Shown: one piece after another, positions 34,798-47,459 of the stretch
Numbering within the stretch: position 1 is the stretch's first letter
Layout: each line of letters starts with the position of its first letter
Assembly: GCA_914767715.1 (NCBI GenBank)
Contig: OU612075.1
Location: forward strand, 4,836,001-4,900,000
DNA from: Membranipora membranacea
Taxonomy: Eukaryota; Bryozoa; Gymnolaemata; Cheilostomatida; Membraniporidae
DNA: 64,000 nucleotides
Direction: 5' to 3'
The notes under the pieces: model-generated
What the model was told of the DNA's origin: nothing
Database searches by the model: none
The model's input: only the letters and a program-made list of their open reading frames with translations
Made by a program: the position numbers and the translations under genes

Positions 34798-37516
34798 CAT
34801 TCAGTATTTTTGAGTAATCTTTCTTGCAGTGAATTCCTCCAAACATGAATATGAGATCATCTGAATGATCAGCACTATTTTCGGCCCAATCTGGTACAGT
34901 CCAGAATGAATAGTTCTCTTCTGCGTGATATTCCTCAGTGAAATAGTAGCCATATGTAGAGTGCTGGTCTCCGCCTTCACTATGCTTTGTCAATTGCCTG
35001 ATTGTATTCGCGCCAAAGGAAACTTCCCCTAGATTTAGAGTTAGAGATGCAATCATCGTGACTCTTAATCTTAATCGCATGTTTAAAATAGGTAAAGCAT
35101 CAGTTCATGAAACCGGACAATTCTTGGCCATTCTTCAATTAAAAGGAATCAAGCAGAAATTTGGACACTTTGTAAATAAATTAAATGAAAACAACTAAGG
35201 AGCAATTTCGTGTGTACTCATTTATAGATATGGGTTTACTCATGTAAAGATAACTCCTTGCTAGTCCGAAGGGCAGCCATAAATTAAGTTTCCAGTGAAC
35301 CATGTCACTTACCATACATTTCGACAATTTTCAAAGCTCTTGCTTTATTGTCGTCTTCAGATGCTAATCCATAGTTCTCCATCATGAAGTTAGCACTAAC
35401 ATCTGCAGAGTCAGGGGTGAGAATTTCACAAAATTGGATGATTGGATGCTCGAGGTAGAGCTATGCTCATATTGATATCATGAGTTTGAGAGGAGAATCT
35501 CTATACAACTTTTTGTAGCTGGCCATATCCCATTCAAATCAAAGGATGGCTGTTTCACGCTCAATCCAATATCAAATACTCTTTGTCTGTAAACAGTTTA
35601 ACCTACCATGTACCCATACTTTAACTTATGACATTATCACTTTTGGGGCCGATCCAATGCAGTGTGATTAGGTATTGATGATACAGGTGATACTCACTGG
35701 AAGGGAAAGTCGTAGTCCTGATTGATGACACCAGCACCAAAAAAGTCATCATCAGCCAGACAGCCACTGGATGCCAAAGATACATATGGGAGTTATCATA
35801 CATCGCTTCTACTCATCTCATAATGTCCGTTATCTCTGTTAGAGTTTTCTTTTTCAGACATTTATACAATGACTCTGTGTCATCACATTCAGCCATCTCC
35901 CTTACTCGCTGAATCAGCACCTTGTGCTGCTTGTTGGATGTGAACCATCACCAGTCATCAAACAGCGAGCCAGACTGAAAGATTAATGATAAATTTGAGT
36001 GTTTTTTCAGCAACTTTGGTTAATGGCCTGAACATAAATTTGTACAATGAGAAATGTAAGCATACAGATAAACGTTAGCGAAAATATCTTTCTAAACACA
36101 AATTATCTGTTGGATAACTATTTTGAAGAGACCTTTGTTGTGTGAACACATCATCTGAGCAGACACACTGGATGCACCGGCAGATTCTCCAAATATAGTT
36201 ATTTGATCTGGGTCACCACCGAACTGGCCAATATTTTCTTTCACCCAAACAATGGCCTCTCTTTGATCCCATAGTCCAAAATTTCCAGATCCTGTTAAAT
36301 TAAATCCTGACTAGATATTAGTCGGTTCATTCTACATCATATGTCCAGCGGAACTATTAAAACTGAGTGGCCTCATTCAAACGCAGCGCACCAGAATCAT
36401 TCTACCGGTGCAGAGCTTTTGATTGGGTGTGCCTAGTGCCTATGCAGGTACTGAACCCTGAACCAGTATATAGTTGTCTTCACATAGGCTCTAAACACGA
36501 GGAGCCAGGAAAATTCCATAAAGCTTCAAACCCCTACCACATATCACATCGGAAACGTCTCACCCTGTCCATCTGTGAGAAATCCCAGAATTCCTAGCCT
36601 GTAGTTGATAGCAACTACAATGACATCACCATGAACAGCTAAAGGAGCACCTATGTAATGAGAGCCTGAGCCCCTACAGTATGATCCTCCGTGTATCCAC
36701 AGCATGACAGGCTTCTTAGTCTGAGTAGGTAAGCCAGCCGGCACAGTAATATCGAGATAAAGGCAATCCTCATCTCCAACATTGGCTACAAATTATCAAT
36801 ATAAGATTTTACACTTAGCCTGGAAGAACCAATGCCAGCAAGATAACTCACGGTTATGGGTTATTTAGTTAGACATATGTAACTGGGTGCCCAAACTGTG
36901 GAGAGTGAACTGTGGAGAATGAACTGTGGAGAATGAACTGTGGAGAATGAACTGTGGAGAATGAACTGTGGAGAATGAACTGTGGAGAATGAACTGTGGA
37001 GAATGAACTGTGGAGAATGAACTGTGGAGAATGAACTGTGGAGAATGAACTGTGGAGAATGAGCTGTGGAGAATGAACTGTGGAGAATGAACTGTTAATT
37101 TTAGATTACAGCTAATGCGTAAATCTACCACCATTCACTATCTGAGAGGCAATTCTTCCCGGTTTTAAAGCATCAATCACTCCCACCCATTCAGGGAAGG
37201 GCAACGGCTTTCTGAATCTCAGCTCACCGATTGGTGGTTTGGCATATCTGACACCTGCCAGAAATAAGTTCAATCAATGTTTATGGGTTTCATGAAGCAG
37301 GATCAGAAGCAGACAAATACTTATCATTATAGTGGCAGGCACCTGTATCAGTTTCAATTAAATGAATGTGCAATAATATAACGGCATGATAAGAAACACT
37401 TCGCAAAAGTGAGACAACTCACCAAGAAACAAATCCATTTTGATGTCATTAAATGTAACGGATTTCCCTTGAAGCTGACCACCATGCTTTAATGTCATCA
37501 GCACTTGACTTGTCAT
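34798..37516 (-). pseudogene. Carboxylesterase/cholinesterase-like gene, probably disabled
   Basis: Exons in order: 37516-37423 (start ATG, GKSVTFNDIKMDLFLG); about 37258-37140 (GVRYAKPPIGELRFRKPLPF); about 36786-36560 (EDCLYLDITVP, WIHGGSYCRGSGSH, INYRLGILGFL); about 36293-36120 (GLWDQREAIVWVKENIGQFG, then the nucleophile motif GESAG); about 35970-35697; 35402-35313; about 35031-34798 (ADHSDDLIFMFG, with the likely catalytic His). This is the alpha/beta-hydrolase carboxylesterase B family, which hydrolyses esters. No signal peptide is visible. Damage: the exon at 35.7-35.97 kb has in-frame TGA after FDDW, a second TGA after DIMR, and needs a frame change to read ADDDFFGAGVINQDYDF; the second exon's donor is one base short for the next exon's phase. 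The C-terminal ~100 residues are not found. Sequencing errors could explain some lesions. Confidence 0.65.
36894..37095. repeat. 14-bp minisatellite, 14 copies plus partial
   Basis: Exact period of 14, unit AACTGTGGAGAATG. The first unit has GAGAGTG and one unit near 37060 starts GAGCTG; the rest are identical. It lies in the intron between the second and third carboxylesterase exons. Such uniformity implies recent expansion or gene-conversion-like homogenisation. Confidence 0.95.
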
Positions 37517-37519
37517 TAT

Positions 37520-38465
37520 ACAGACTATTATTCACTGAATAACTTTACTTATTCACTACTCATCAACAAAACACAAGCTCACAGAACTTTCACAGCATTC
37601 AATGATTGTTTCAACCTTATCTTGGTTATAATCTCACAAAAATGCTGATCACATCAGATGACAACCTGAGATTGACAGGCATACAATTATCCTATCAGAA
37701 TTGTTTAGTTTCATCATGTTTGAGCAAACACTAGCAAACAAGCTATATAGTACACAATGATGGTCGCATATTATTAAACTAGGCATCGGTAACTATTTTA
37801 TTTTTCATTCACAATTAAATGAATCTAAACAAACCAAAAACATACAACAAAAGACGTACAACAAAAAAACATACAACAAAAACATACAACCAAAAACATG
37901 CAAAAAAAACTTACAACACAATTTGCACCCATCAGCTATAAGCTGAGATATCATGCACATTTTAAGGTATCCAATAATTGGAGAAACTAATCAGATCTAA
38001 TAGAGTAGAACTAGTCTGAGCCACCCCCCCCCCCCAACAGACTCCTGCCCCCTCCCCTTTTACCCTTGATGCCTCGGCCTAGCATCAAGAGTAAAACAAA
38101 TCTTCATCACTGGCTATGGAAGCTTCTAGTTCTATTTTCTCCTCCATTAGTCCCTGTAACACAATGTGAACAATTATTATGGAAAAATTAACAAATATCA
38201 GTAAAAATAACATTCAGCAGTAATGCTGATGTAGCGAATAGAAGAATGTAAGTACAAAAGAACCTCAATAGCAGGTGTTTTCTTCTCTCTCCCTTCTGAT
38301 TGATTCATCACTGTTTGGTAACAAGGAGTTGTGTCGGTACATAGCCAGACTACGGGTATTATTTCATCCTAGCAGAAACACAGTAATTGTCAGCCTCTTG
38401 GATAAAAATCAGGCCAGTCCTCCTCTAAAACCATTTTAAAGTTTTATTATTTTACCTATTTACCT
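37520..38465. other. Intergenic region between esterase and CCDC66-like gene
   Basis: Holds an A-rich, ACATACAAC-repeating stretch at 37840-37920 and a C run near 38020-38035. On the minus strand there are two short exon-like pieces: 38265-38380 and 38086-38161 (LMEEKIELEASIASDEDLFY then stop). The second has a good acceptor and could be an alternative 3' exon of the CCDC66-like gene. Confidence 0.35.
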
Positions 38466-38467
38466 AC

Positions 38468-41400
38468 TTATTGTTCCTGTTTCATTAGGCGGAGAGTACC
38501 AAGTATCTGCTGCTGACGCCCAGTTGGGCGGTTGGTAACAATGGATGGATTATAAAGGGGATCCTGAAAAACGTAAAGCAAAATTACAATGCTATACCAT
38601 ATCAAAACAACTAGAGGAGCAAAGCTACTTGCATATGTTATATATTTAAGAATAGTGACAATTAATATGGTGGCAAAATATCACAATACTCAATTTGATG
38701 TGTTTTTCTTTGTAACATCTTTTCATAAAGAATAGGTTAATAACAACGTCAAGCAAGTGAAATTTAAATGTAAAAGCCGTACGTACATTGGCATGACTGA
38801 CGTATCTGGCGTGATGACGTGAAACATCTCTATTATTGTGAGCAGGCTGCCTACTCCGATAGTAAGCCTCTCTAGTCATAGAACCCTGTGTGGCCTCTCG
38901 TGACATTGGGCGTTGCTCATGAGCATGAGATGGGCTCAGAGCTTCATCCGATCGGGCATAGCTGTAACCTCTGACAGGGCTATTTCTGGAATGTTCAGGA
39001 ACTGGAGAATCATACCCTAAGGAGATAAAAAATTCGCCAAATGTAAGAACACATGTGCCCATACACTATACAGCATTAAACTTCAACTTCATACCACCTC
39101 ATTATAGACGCCCAAAATATCAATGTGTCATATCAATACACGAATGAACTCACATGGAAGTAAAATATTATATGTATCATGATGTTCGAAAATAATTCAA
39201 TTCAGTGTATAATATTATCCTGAGCAGACATTACTTACAATTCATTTCATTTAGTAAAGCGTAATATCTATCAACCAAGCACATACAGTAAAACTTATTC
39301 TGCCAACTAATTATTATTTCTGTGCAGATATGTATATATCTTTCTTTTTTTTGCATATGAGGTCAAAAAGATGTTATTTTCGTTTGTTATAACACACTTT
39401 TTTCATGAAAATCTCAATAAAAACAGATTCAAAAAATTATTGCAAACATTATATACCTGATGCTCTCTGGTGTGCTCGATTGGACATAGTTGGAGGTCTG
39501 AGTGACTTTTGGGATGCCACTCCTCTCCTGGGTGATGCCTCACTTAATCTAAGATAAAATATGAATTATTCATACAATATGCTGTCAGTGTTGTAGAACT
39601 CTATACCAAGCTTGTACGGAGTAGCCCCCTCTCTGATTAAAAGAGGATTACTCCGATTGTAGCTCTTTGCGTTGTATCCTGTCAGGTCATAATTCTATTC
39701 ATTTGGTGTTCCTCCACATTATTCAACCCTATGAAAGAACCATGAACTTAAGCCTAAACCATGATGACCCTCTATAGAAAAATGAAGGTTCTGGACTGAT
39801 GAGCCTCCCACTGACCTTGAGATTCTCTGTTGAGTGTTTGTTAATCTTGGAGACGCTCTCTCATCGAGTTTGTGCCTTGGGAACTTGGCTCTGTGGGAGC
39901 ACTCAGCATGACCCTCACCTGCTCTCGTGAACCTACTACTATCACGAACGTGCCTCTTATTGGCTTCAACCTTCATAAGAAAATAATCAATGAAAAGCTC
40001 CAACTTCCAATATACTGAAGTAACACTGTTTCACTATTTTGCTCAATTTTCATACTCAAAGTATTAGAGTAGTAGTAGTGGTAGTAGCCATGTGTAAGCC
40101 AACTTAAAAGGAATTTTTTTAGCAGTGTATAATATGATAGACCATTTCAAAATCATAAAATTAAAAAGCGAAGTCATGAAATGATAACTGCAAAGAATTT
40201 TCTCAGTGCATTTATTATTTGAATGATTAATTTAAGAAACTGATGAGTGGTTCACCATTTAGTGATCCTTATTTAGTGCAAAGATTTGCCTCAAAAGAAT
40301 AATTTGAGATTAATGAACATCACAATAGCTTCCTCGCCGCAACTTCAGGTTTACACCTGGGGGAGGTCTGTAAAAACAGTCACATCAAACATGAAGAACT
40401 GCAGACAACAGGTGTAGGGTAAGAATTGTTTTGAACGTTAGCAATGATGAGCAAATTGCCAGAGTTGGTATTTAAAATTCCAAAGTAAAAGTCACCAATG
40501 AACACGTTCAAACACTCACAATGGTATATCACATAAACAACTAACATTGATCTATAAGACTAGAACAGAATTCATCAAAATCAATAAAGCATTGCTCTTT
40601 ACCTGCTTTAGAAGAAGCTCTGTCCTGGCCTGTTTACGTTCTTCTTTCTCATCTTGCTCATAGTTCAGATCACGCTTAGACTGGGAAGTGAACTTCTTTC
40701 CTCCATTATTCTTATACCCCCAGGGCTTCGCTTCTGATACAGGGTTTTGGGCTTTAGGTCTCACTGCCTTCTTTAATTTGGGATCCACCTGGAAGTACCA
40801 AGAGAAGAAACTGGTGTAATTCAGGAAACCTGTCATCATCTACTAGAATTCATTGCAGTGTAGGGTGAAATCACAAATGAATGTGAAAATGGACATTATT
40901 TTATTTCTTCAAGATCCCATATTTTCACATTACTACCTTGTTTGTCTGTGTCCCCGCCACAACTGTTCTCTTCTTTCTCTCATGTGGAACAGGAGTATCA
41001 GTCTGTACACTGGACTCTCTCACCGTTCTATATCTCACCCTCTCATATCTATCACCTTCTCTTGGTGACCTACGAGATGTGCGACCTGACATAATATAGA
41101 GCAAAAATTGAACAACAGAAAAATCTAGGGTAATCTGACTTATGTTGAGGAGAGGTGTCAATTTCACAATTACAACTTTTAAGACGATGCATCAAGTAGC
41201 ATCGACAAAATATGATACCAAACGAAAATTACAAACGTGAGGATGGCCAAAGTATTATTTTCATCGATGAGAAAATCAGATAACGAAGTTAGAATTTACC
41301 CAGAGAAGTATAGAAAACCGTTCTATTGTTCAATTATGTTTATGAATACGTGTACACTTACCAGTTCTTGTTGCGTTGTGATGATGGAAGCCATCACCGC

Positions 41401-44119
41401 GCGGAGAGAGGTCAAAACCACATACAGGGGTATGCTCGACCGTCCTACGCTTAGCACGAGAGTGCATCGCTCTGGGCGACGGTATTTCAGTGTACTGGGA
41501 TGTGTGAGGCACATCTTTTGGTGGTGGTAGTAGATCATTTAGTTGGGAGCCAAATTTTTCTGCAACAGAAAATTTATGATACAATGGAATCTATTGTAAC
41601 TAAACAATATGTAAGACATTTTCACCTCAATCAGAATGGCAAAAATTGAGATAAATCAACAAAATTTACATGTTTGTATGGATCTATAAGTTAATAACTA
41701 GAGAGGACAACCAAGTCTTGCTCACCTTCATAAGAAACTTTTAAATGTGTAACGTCGTGGCCCGCAGCCAGTAATTTCTGTAGTTTCTTCCGAGCTTTCA
41801 AGAGCTCAGCTTCCTGCTTCGCTTTTTTCATCGCCTCGGCAACAATATTGGCTCTGTTGAGCCCTTCAGCCTGTAATATCAAACCCTATTTGCTTATTCC
41901 ATTGCATTAGAGCTGTTTGGTTACCCCGTACTGAAAGCCCTTTGCAGACATAACATACACAACCTGGGTAGAGTGAACTTAAGAATGGGAGACACATGGT
42001 CGCAGCTTTGGTGTATGTGAATCCAATGTAAAAACTTTTTAGAGAGATTGTTGAAACACAATTGTACAGCAAGCAGTTAACATAGCAAAAGAGTAGTGAA
42101 ATGAAATGAAATTATGGTGCACTTCAAAAGCCTTGTCATGCGGTTCGCTGGTGATTTAAAACTTGAGCAGGTTGCGTGACAAGGCTAACATAAGAACAGA
42201 TATCAAGGAAAAGGACAGCTAAATCAGCTTGGTAAACTTATAGTGAGGGTTCATGCTGGAAGTTCAGTTTGAAGGTTGACAGGGCATTGCTTCTCATAGA
42301 TAATCCAAATTGGGCCGGTTTAATTTGCTTTCTGATCGTTAATTTACCTGTATATCCTGAGGAACCATGACAGAGGAACAATTATATATATACATTCAAA
42401 TATGAGCGCAATATTTTTACTCATTATCTTATCTCATTCTCATGTAAATCATAGATCTATAACTAAATAAAAAACTGATCGATTTAAACAAAGCCACGCG
42501 TTATATTTCCTCCATGATAACATTGCACTGTTTTACTTCATCATAATCTGACTGATTTTCTGACCTCTCTTTTTCTGGCTCTCTCTCTTGCAGAATCTCT
42601 GCGAAATATTTCATCATCCCTAAGAGCCCTAAATTGCGCTTCTTCTTCTGCCTGCTCTCGGTGGTGTCTGAGAAGCTCTTCCGTTCTTTCTCTCTCCTTC
42701 TCTTCAACCTGATACCTTATATACTCCTTGATATATACAAAAACATTTTCTGTGAATCATGTATAAGCTAAGCAACAGATACATCTATATTTGAGATTAA
42801 ACTCCAAAATGCCGAATCATGTTGTAGACAGCAACTCAACAAGAAGGTGTACCGATATATGAACTTATGTAAAGAACGGATTGGGATTAATTCTGAGATA
42901 TTCTTATTATACCACATGAGTGAATCCAATTAATCATTCAGTCTTTTGAGACAAAGCTCAATGTTAGATGTTTCGCTGTGTTACATATATGTGTAATATG
43001 ACCTGACAATCTGGGACCAAAACACGTCTAGTAGTGATTTGAATATTTATTTTAGGTTATTAATACCTGATGTTCCTTCTCCCTCCGTCGTTGGTTCTCT
43101 CTTTCCTGGATGGTCTGAGGGTCAAGATTGACCAGTTGTCCGCGCATGTGACTCCTGGATAGATAAGAAATTCAATGTCCTAACATTATATTAACCTAAG
43201 AACCTAAGAACCTAAGAACTACAGCTGACATCAACAGTTAACTGAATAACTCATTATGGTGATAATTTTTCCTACTCACTAACTAACCTCTCGAAGTTGC
43301 TGGTGCACCAATGATTTGGAATGCTTCTCAGTGGTCTTACTTGATTTGATTTGAATGGAAATACCATATTTAATAAATTCTGGTGTTTTCCGTTGATTAA
43401 ACTTTTTATACTAGCTAAACTTTGATACGGACTAGCTAAATGTGCAACAGAAATCAAAGTGAGGGAGGCTTCAGTTAATAAAGAAAAGGAATGTGCATGA
43501 ATGACATCCCCAGAAATGTGATGTCATGACTTCACGAGCTTTCAATGCTCAACCCCTAATTCTAATTCAATAGAATTATTATTTTACAAATCTTCAGTTG
43601 GACTATAATTTCTGCCATCTATTAAATCTTAGACTCATGCTATTTTCAGAGCCAATTTAATTTTTTTGTCTGATCTGATATATAGCTTAACATTAGAGAT
43701 GAGCTTTAACACTAGAGATGATGAGCTGTTGCTGAAAATAAATGTTTTATTATTATTATCGTTTTCATTATTATCATTATTATCATTATTATTACCATTA
43801 TTATTATTATTATTATATGAATTGAGTGCCAGGAATCAGGATAAAATTGTCAGCCACAGTAAAAGGTACACATCTTACTTGTTTGTTTTAAGTGCATGAA
43901 TATGATTAACATACCTCATCTGGCCATCATCTTCATTTCCGTTAAGCTGTCCTTCTGACGAGTTTAGGTTATTATTATTATTGTAAGACTCTTCCATGAG
44001 GTCTAGACCAGGCACATGAGGCGTCTCTGCTGTTATCCCAGTCATCCCCGATTGGTGATATTGGTGATCTTCAAGTTGTTGAGCTGGTTGTTGGTTTCCT
44101 TGCCATGCCTGACTCTGCT
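38468..44119 (-). CDS. CCDC66-like coiled-coil protein, copy B (apparently intact)
   Basis: Exons: about 44119-43916 (NNNNNLNSSEG; true start not found), about 43340-43287 (PNHWCTSNFER), 43154-43067 (SHMRGQLVNLDPQTIQERE), 42708-42565 (QVEEKERERTEELL helix), 41870-41726 (EAMKKAKQEAELLKARKKLQ then GHDVTHLK), 41559-41362, 41085-40937 (SVQTDTPVP, GTQT), 40788-40603 (SEAKPWGYKNNGGKKF), 39970-39816, 39548-39457, 39016-38787, 38563-38468. From 43154 to the TAA at 38468 all phases agree, giving 493 codons. The series LDP.QI.ER....EHQ...QVEEK, then the AQ.L...KGHDTS-like block, then QTD and W-G-K-F motifs resembles vertebrate CCDC66, a centrosome/cilium protein binding microtubules. Copies A and C are broken paralogues. 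The family call is from motif memory. Confidence 0.65.
39325..39430 (+). repeat. AT-rich foldback repeat, copy 1
   Basis: About 100 bp: TATATCTTTCTTTT, ATGAGGTCA, TTATTTTCGTTTGTTATAACA, ending CTCAATAAAAACA. Related copies are at 57995-58110 and 60093-60205, same orientation. Here it lies in an intron of the CCDC66-like gene. Confidence 0.6.
43740..43818. repeat. (ATT)n-type microsatellite
   Basis: A run of TTATTATTA and TTATCATTA units in the intron before the N-terminal exon of the CCDC66-like gene. Confidence 0.85.
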
Positions 44120-44159
44120 GTCAAGGAGTTTGAGTCTGCATTCGCCTCTGTGATACGAA

Positions 44160-44792
44160 CAAAGAATGGTTATGGTGGAATGCAGAAAATTTGACTGATG
44201 TTTTCAGCTTTTTCCCCATGATTCAAGAGAACACAACTACTAACTCCACTTGCATAATCGGCTATTGTCTTCTCTTTTAACATGAATATTTTTACAACAC
44301 ACACTATAACTCTTTGTACACATGCACTGATTTTATCACTTGGACTCATAAGCCATAGGTTGTGATGGCATGCATATAGAGTCATCAATTCTGGCAAGAA
44401 AGACAGTTGATGTGGCTGTGCAACCTGACGAAGGATCAAGGTAATTTTATGACCGACCATGAAATGCTTATCATCAAAAGAAAAGAAAAATCTTAAAACA
44501 ACCAATTTAAATCGTGAAGTGCCCAGCTATGGTCTACCAAAATAACAATTATTAGCCTCTTTCTTCTATCTCGCTAAAATGTCAGCTACAGCAGTGTTAA
44601 TAAGTGATTCACACGCAGGAGCAGCATCGTCTCTGTAAATTTCTCGAGGGAGATTTCTATCCCCAGCAAGCTGGTTGGTACACCAGATATAGGCTCCTAA
44701 AATGGGCTTCTCAAAGAATTCTAAAAACAATATGATGAGTTTCAGGTTTTTGGTCAACTTCAAATTTTATCTTCAACTTTAGCTATCAGTTG
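44160..44792. other. Unassigned; one exon-like frame on minus strand
   Basis: The minus-strand frame 44566-44763 encodes FEKPILGAYIWCTNQLAGD, then REIYRDDAAPACESLINTAV. It looks protein-like but does not match a family I know. It could be an upstream exon of the CCDC66-like gene or belong to the element at 45-47 kb. Confidence 0.25.
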
Positions 44793-44884
44793 TTTCCTTC
44801 CCTTTCCTACTGCTGGCGGGCTAGCCACCCTAGTGAAAACAGGGGAGTCTGAACGCCTACGCACCCGCCGTCGCCACTAGGATG
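44793..44884 (+). repeat. GC-rich module, second copy
   Basis: About 80% identical to 28374-28463, same orientation. Shared landmarks are TTTCC.TCCCT, CTGG(C/G)(T/G)(C/G)G, AGTGA.AAC.GGGGAGTCT, and GCACCCG(T/C)CGTCGCCAC. It stands out from AT-rich surroundings. Nature unknown. Confidence 0.6.
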
Positions 44885-45244
44885 TCCCTTTCAACAAGTC
44901 AAGAACTACGACTAACTTTATCACACTCAGAGTGGTAACAACCTTTCACCACATTCATTGATGATATGTTTACCGTGTTGGAGGCGTACATTGAAACTGA
45001 CAAAAAGGAAATAACTACACTGAACTCAGAATATTGAAATATTTACTCATGATCCATGTGACGAATGAATGAGTACTTTGGTTATAATATGGTTGATGGG
45101 GTTTTCAGGGGTATGGTAACTTCTTTTGTTATTTATATAATCATCAGCCCCGAGCTTGTGGGATGTGCAATTGATATCATTTCAACTAACTCTATATCGG
45201 CAAATGTCAATGTCAATGTAGGGTCTTACCAGTCATGTTGCTGT

Positions 45245-47370
45245 GATTGCCAAAGATGTTCTCAACAATTTCCTGAGTGAGCCGATGGGGTATCAATCCG
45301 TGACCAAAATCTACAGATTTCTGGCACAAAGCTTTCAACCCACTGATGGTGATGCGGCAATCGTTCAATGTGGTTACAGGAGATATCTCTGCTGTGTTAG
45401 TGTATCCGGGATACTCAGCTGTAAACCTGTCCTTATCCCAGCGTTCAAAGTACTTTAGAATAGGACACAGCCTCTAGAACATGCAAAACGAGACTATTAG
45501 TAAGTTCAGATATTGCGAGCTTAGATATCACTATCTACAATCTACAAAATCGACTCCATAGTAAGTTGGGAGGAGACGATAAAGTGCTCACCTTGCAGAA
45601 TTGTGAGAGTTCTTTTTCTCTTACGAGTTGTCTAGTGTTCACCAATTCCTACAGGTCGGAACAGTACAGAACTTGGATTGCAGTCTGTAGGAAGCTTACA
45701 CGCCTTAGCACAGCTGCTACCGCAGTGTTCAACATCTGTTGAGTGAATAAAGTATAGATATCTCTGGAATAAATCATTAGATCAATAGAATGTGTGTGTG
45801 TATGTATAGACATACTCAAAGAACTTTTGTTGAAAATTGCATCTTCACAAAGTTTGATGTTTTTAGTAGTTGACGAAATAAATTAAAATTTTGCTCATTT
45901 AAGATTTTCAAATTGGTCTCTTTACCACATTGACACATTGAGATTTAAAAAAAGGCTCAGCTGGCACAAATATACTTAATACTATATTTAAATAGAATCT
46001 GGTTTCTCATTTTCCATCAGATGAATCTTCATCTTTGTAAAGTTGTTTAGGTACTAATTTGTTCGGTATGCATGTCGACTCCAGCCAATGTCCCTCTCTG
46101 TGTCTTCCACTTATTCGATATGAGTTCATGTCACCTCTTCATCCTCTTTAATCATCTTTCTGGTACAGTTTTTCTTGTCGGCACAGTTGAACATAGCATT
46201 TCTGTATTGCTTTGAGATACTCCCTGTCATCCTGGTCAGGAATACCTTTCACATTGATATGATGTACCTTGTAGGCTGCGCAGACTAGTTTTACATGTTT
46301 AGCAATAAATGGAGTGAACTATGGCTGACCTTACCAGAACCTTTTATGCCAGCTGAGGTGGATCCGACATAACAATGGTATCTTCTCTCTTCTCGCTTAT
46401 GACATTTCTTGCCAGATGGGATTAGTTAGGAAGGGAAAGAAATTCCTGGAAACAAACTGTACTGTTCGAAGGTATGTGAAATTAATGGAGATTGCAATTT
46501 CCATAGACAAAACACACAACACTGTCTATGGCAATTTCTTTCATATCATGAGTTATGATGGAAAACCCAGTTGATCAGTTTAGGAATAAGGATTTAAACA
46601 TACGCTCTTAGAAATGTGCCCTATTTTCCAGGTTTACTTTATGAGGAGGAATTGGGTAGATAGACAAGCCTCATCTGGAATCTTCTGTTTGAGGGTGATC
46701 CATCAAAGATGCGAGCATTGACAGATTTGCTGACATCAGATATCTGACTCGATCCAAAAAAAACTTGCTGCTGATGTCCAAGAAGCTGGCTGTTTTACTG
46801 ACAAAGAACACTAGAGGGTAGCTGAAATTTGTGTAGGTGCAGCTCCAGAAAAACTGCAGAATGTGAGTTCCAACTCCCTCGTCACATACACCTAACAAAT
46901 AGCAAGAAACAAAATGAGGCCTAGTGATACACCAAGGAGTTAGAGACTCGTTGGATAGACCAACCTCGCTAAATAATGCCCATATCTCGCTAGGGTTAAG
47001 CTAGGTTGGAGTCATTTAAAACTTTACTTTAGAAAATTCTCAGCCTGTCTAACCAGCGCTACCTCCCCTGAAACAAATGGAAGAGTTGTCTTCTTAATAT
47101 CAAGGGGTAGACAATTGCAATAATATTGTAACTAAATTATGACAACATACACCGAAAGTCACTGGACGTTATCAGGAATGTGTTTTAAATTTTGTCTGTA
47201 CACATCTTGTCTTTTGACAAGGATATTCAGGCTCCAAATGAAATTGCCACTCACCATACTTGAACACAACTATGCAGAACCTGATCTTACCCTCTCTCCA
47301 TCGTCTCTGGTTGGCAGGCAGATCAAAATTCTTGATTTGGTCTTCAATCAAATCTAGTGCCTCTGCCAAT
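45245..47370 (-). pseudogene. Possible P-element/THAP9-like transposase relics
   Basis: Exon-like minus-strand pieces in order: 47369-47260 (DLIEDQIKNFDLPANQRRWR), 46890-46671 (TNFSYPLVFFVSKTASFLDI, then YLMSANLSMLASLMDH), about 46325-46150 (FTPFIAKHVKLVCAAYKVHH) and 45480-45245 (RLCPILKYFERWDKDRF, TLNDCRITISGLKALCQK, IPHRLTQEIVENIFGN). The last block resembles the C-terminal L.QD.vE..Fg motif of P-type transposases and the second the YP..FFV region of their catalytic domain. Stops lie between the pieces and exon borders are uncertain. The family call is tentative. Confidence 0.4.
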
Positions 47371-47459
47371 TTATTTCACCTCCTAAAGGAAAGATACCTG
47401 AAAAGTATACTTAATACATTATACAATACCCAGTTGTTTCAATAGCTATGACTGATGCT

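Noticed and set aside
36894-37095. CRISPR-like array
   Set aside because: The units are directly adjacent with no spacers, in an intron of a eukaryotic gene.
36865-37134. 89-codon minus-strand frame made of SPQFILHSSFSTVH repeats
   Set aside because: It is only the translation of the 14-bp minisatellite; a period not divisible by three cycles through all frames.
42501-42707. 68-codon frame KRRREKERKSFSD on the minus strand
   Set aside because: It is a shadow. The correct frame, by splice phase and coiled-coil content, is QVEEKERERTEELL over 42708-42565.
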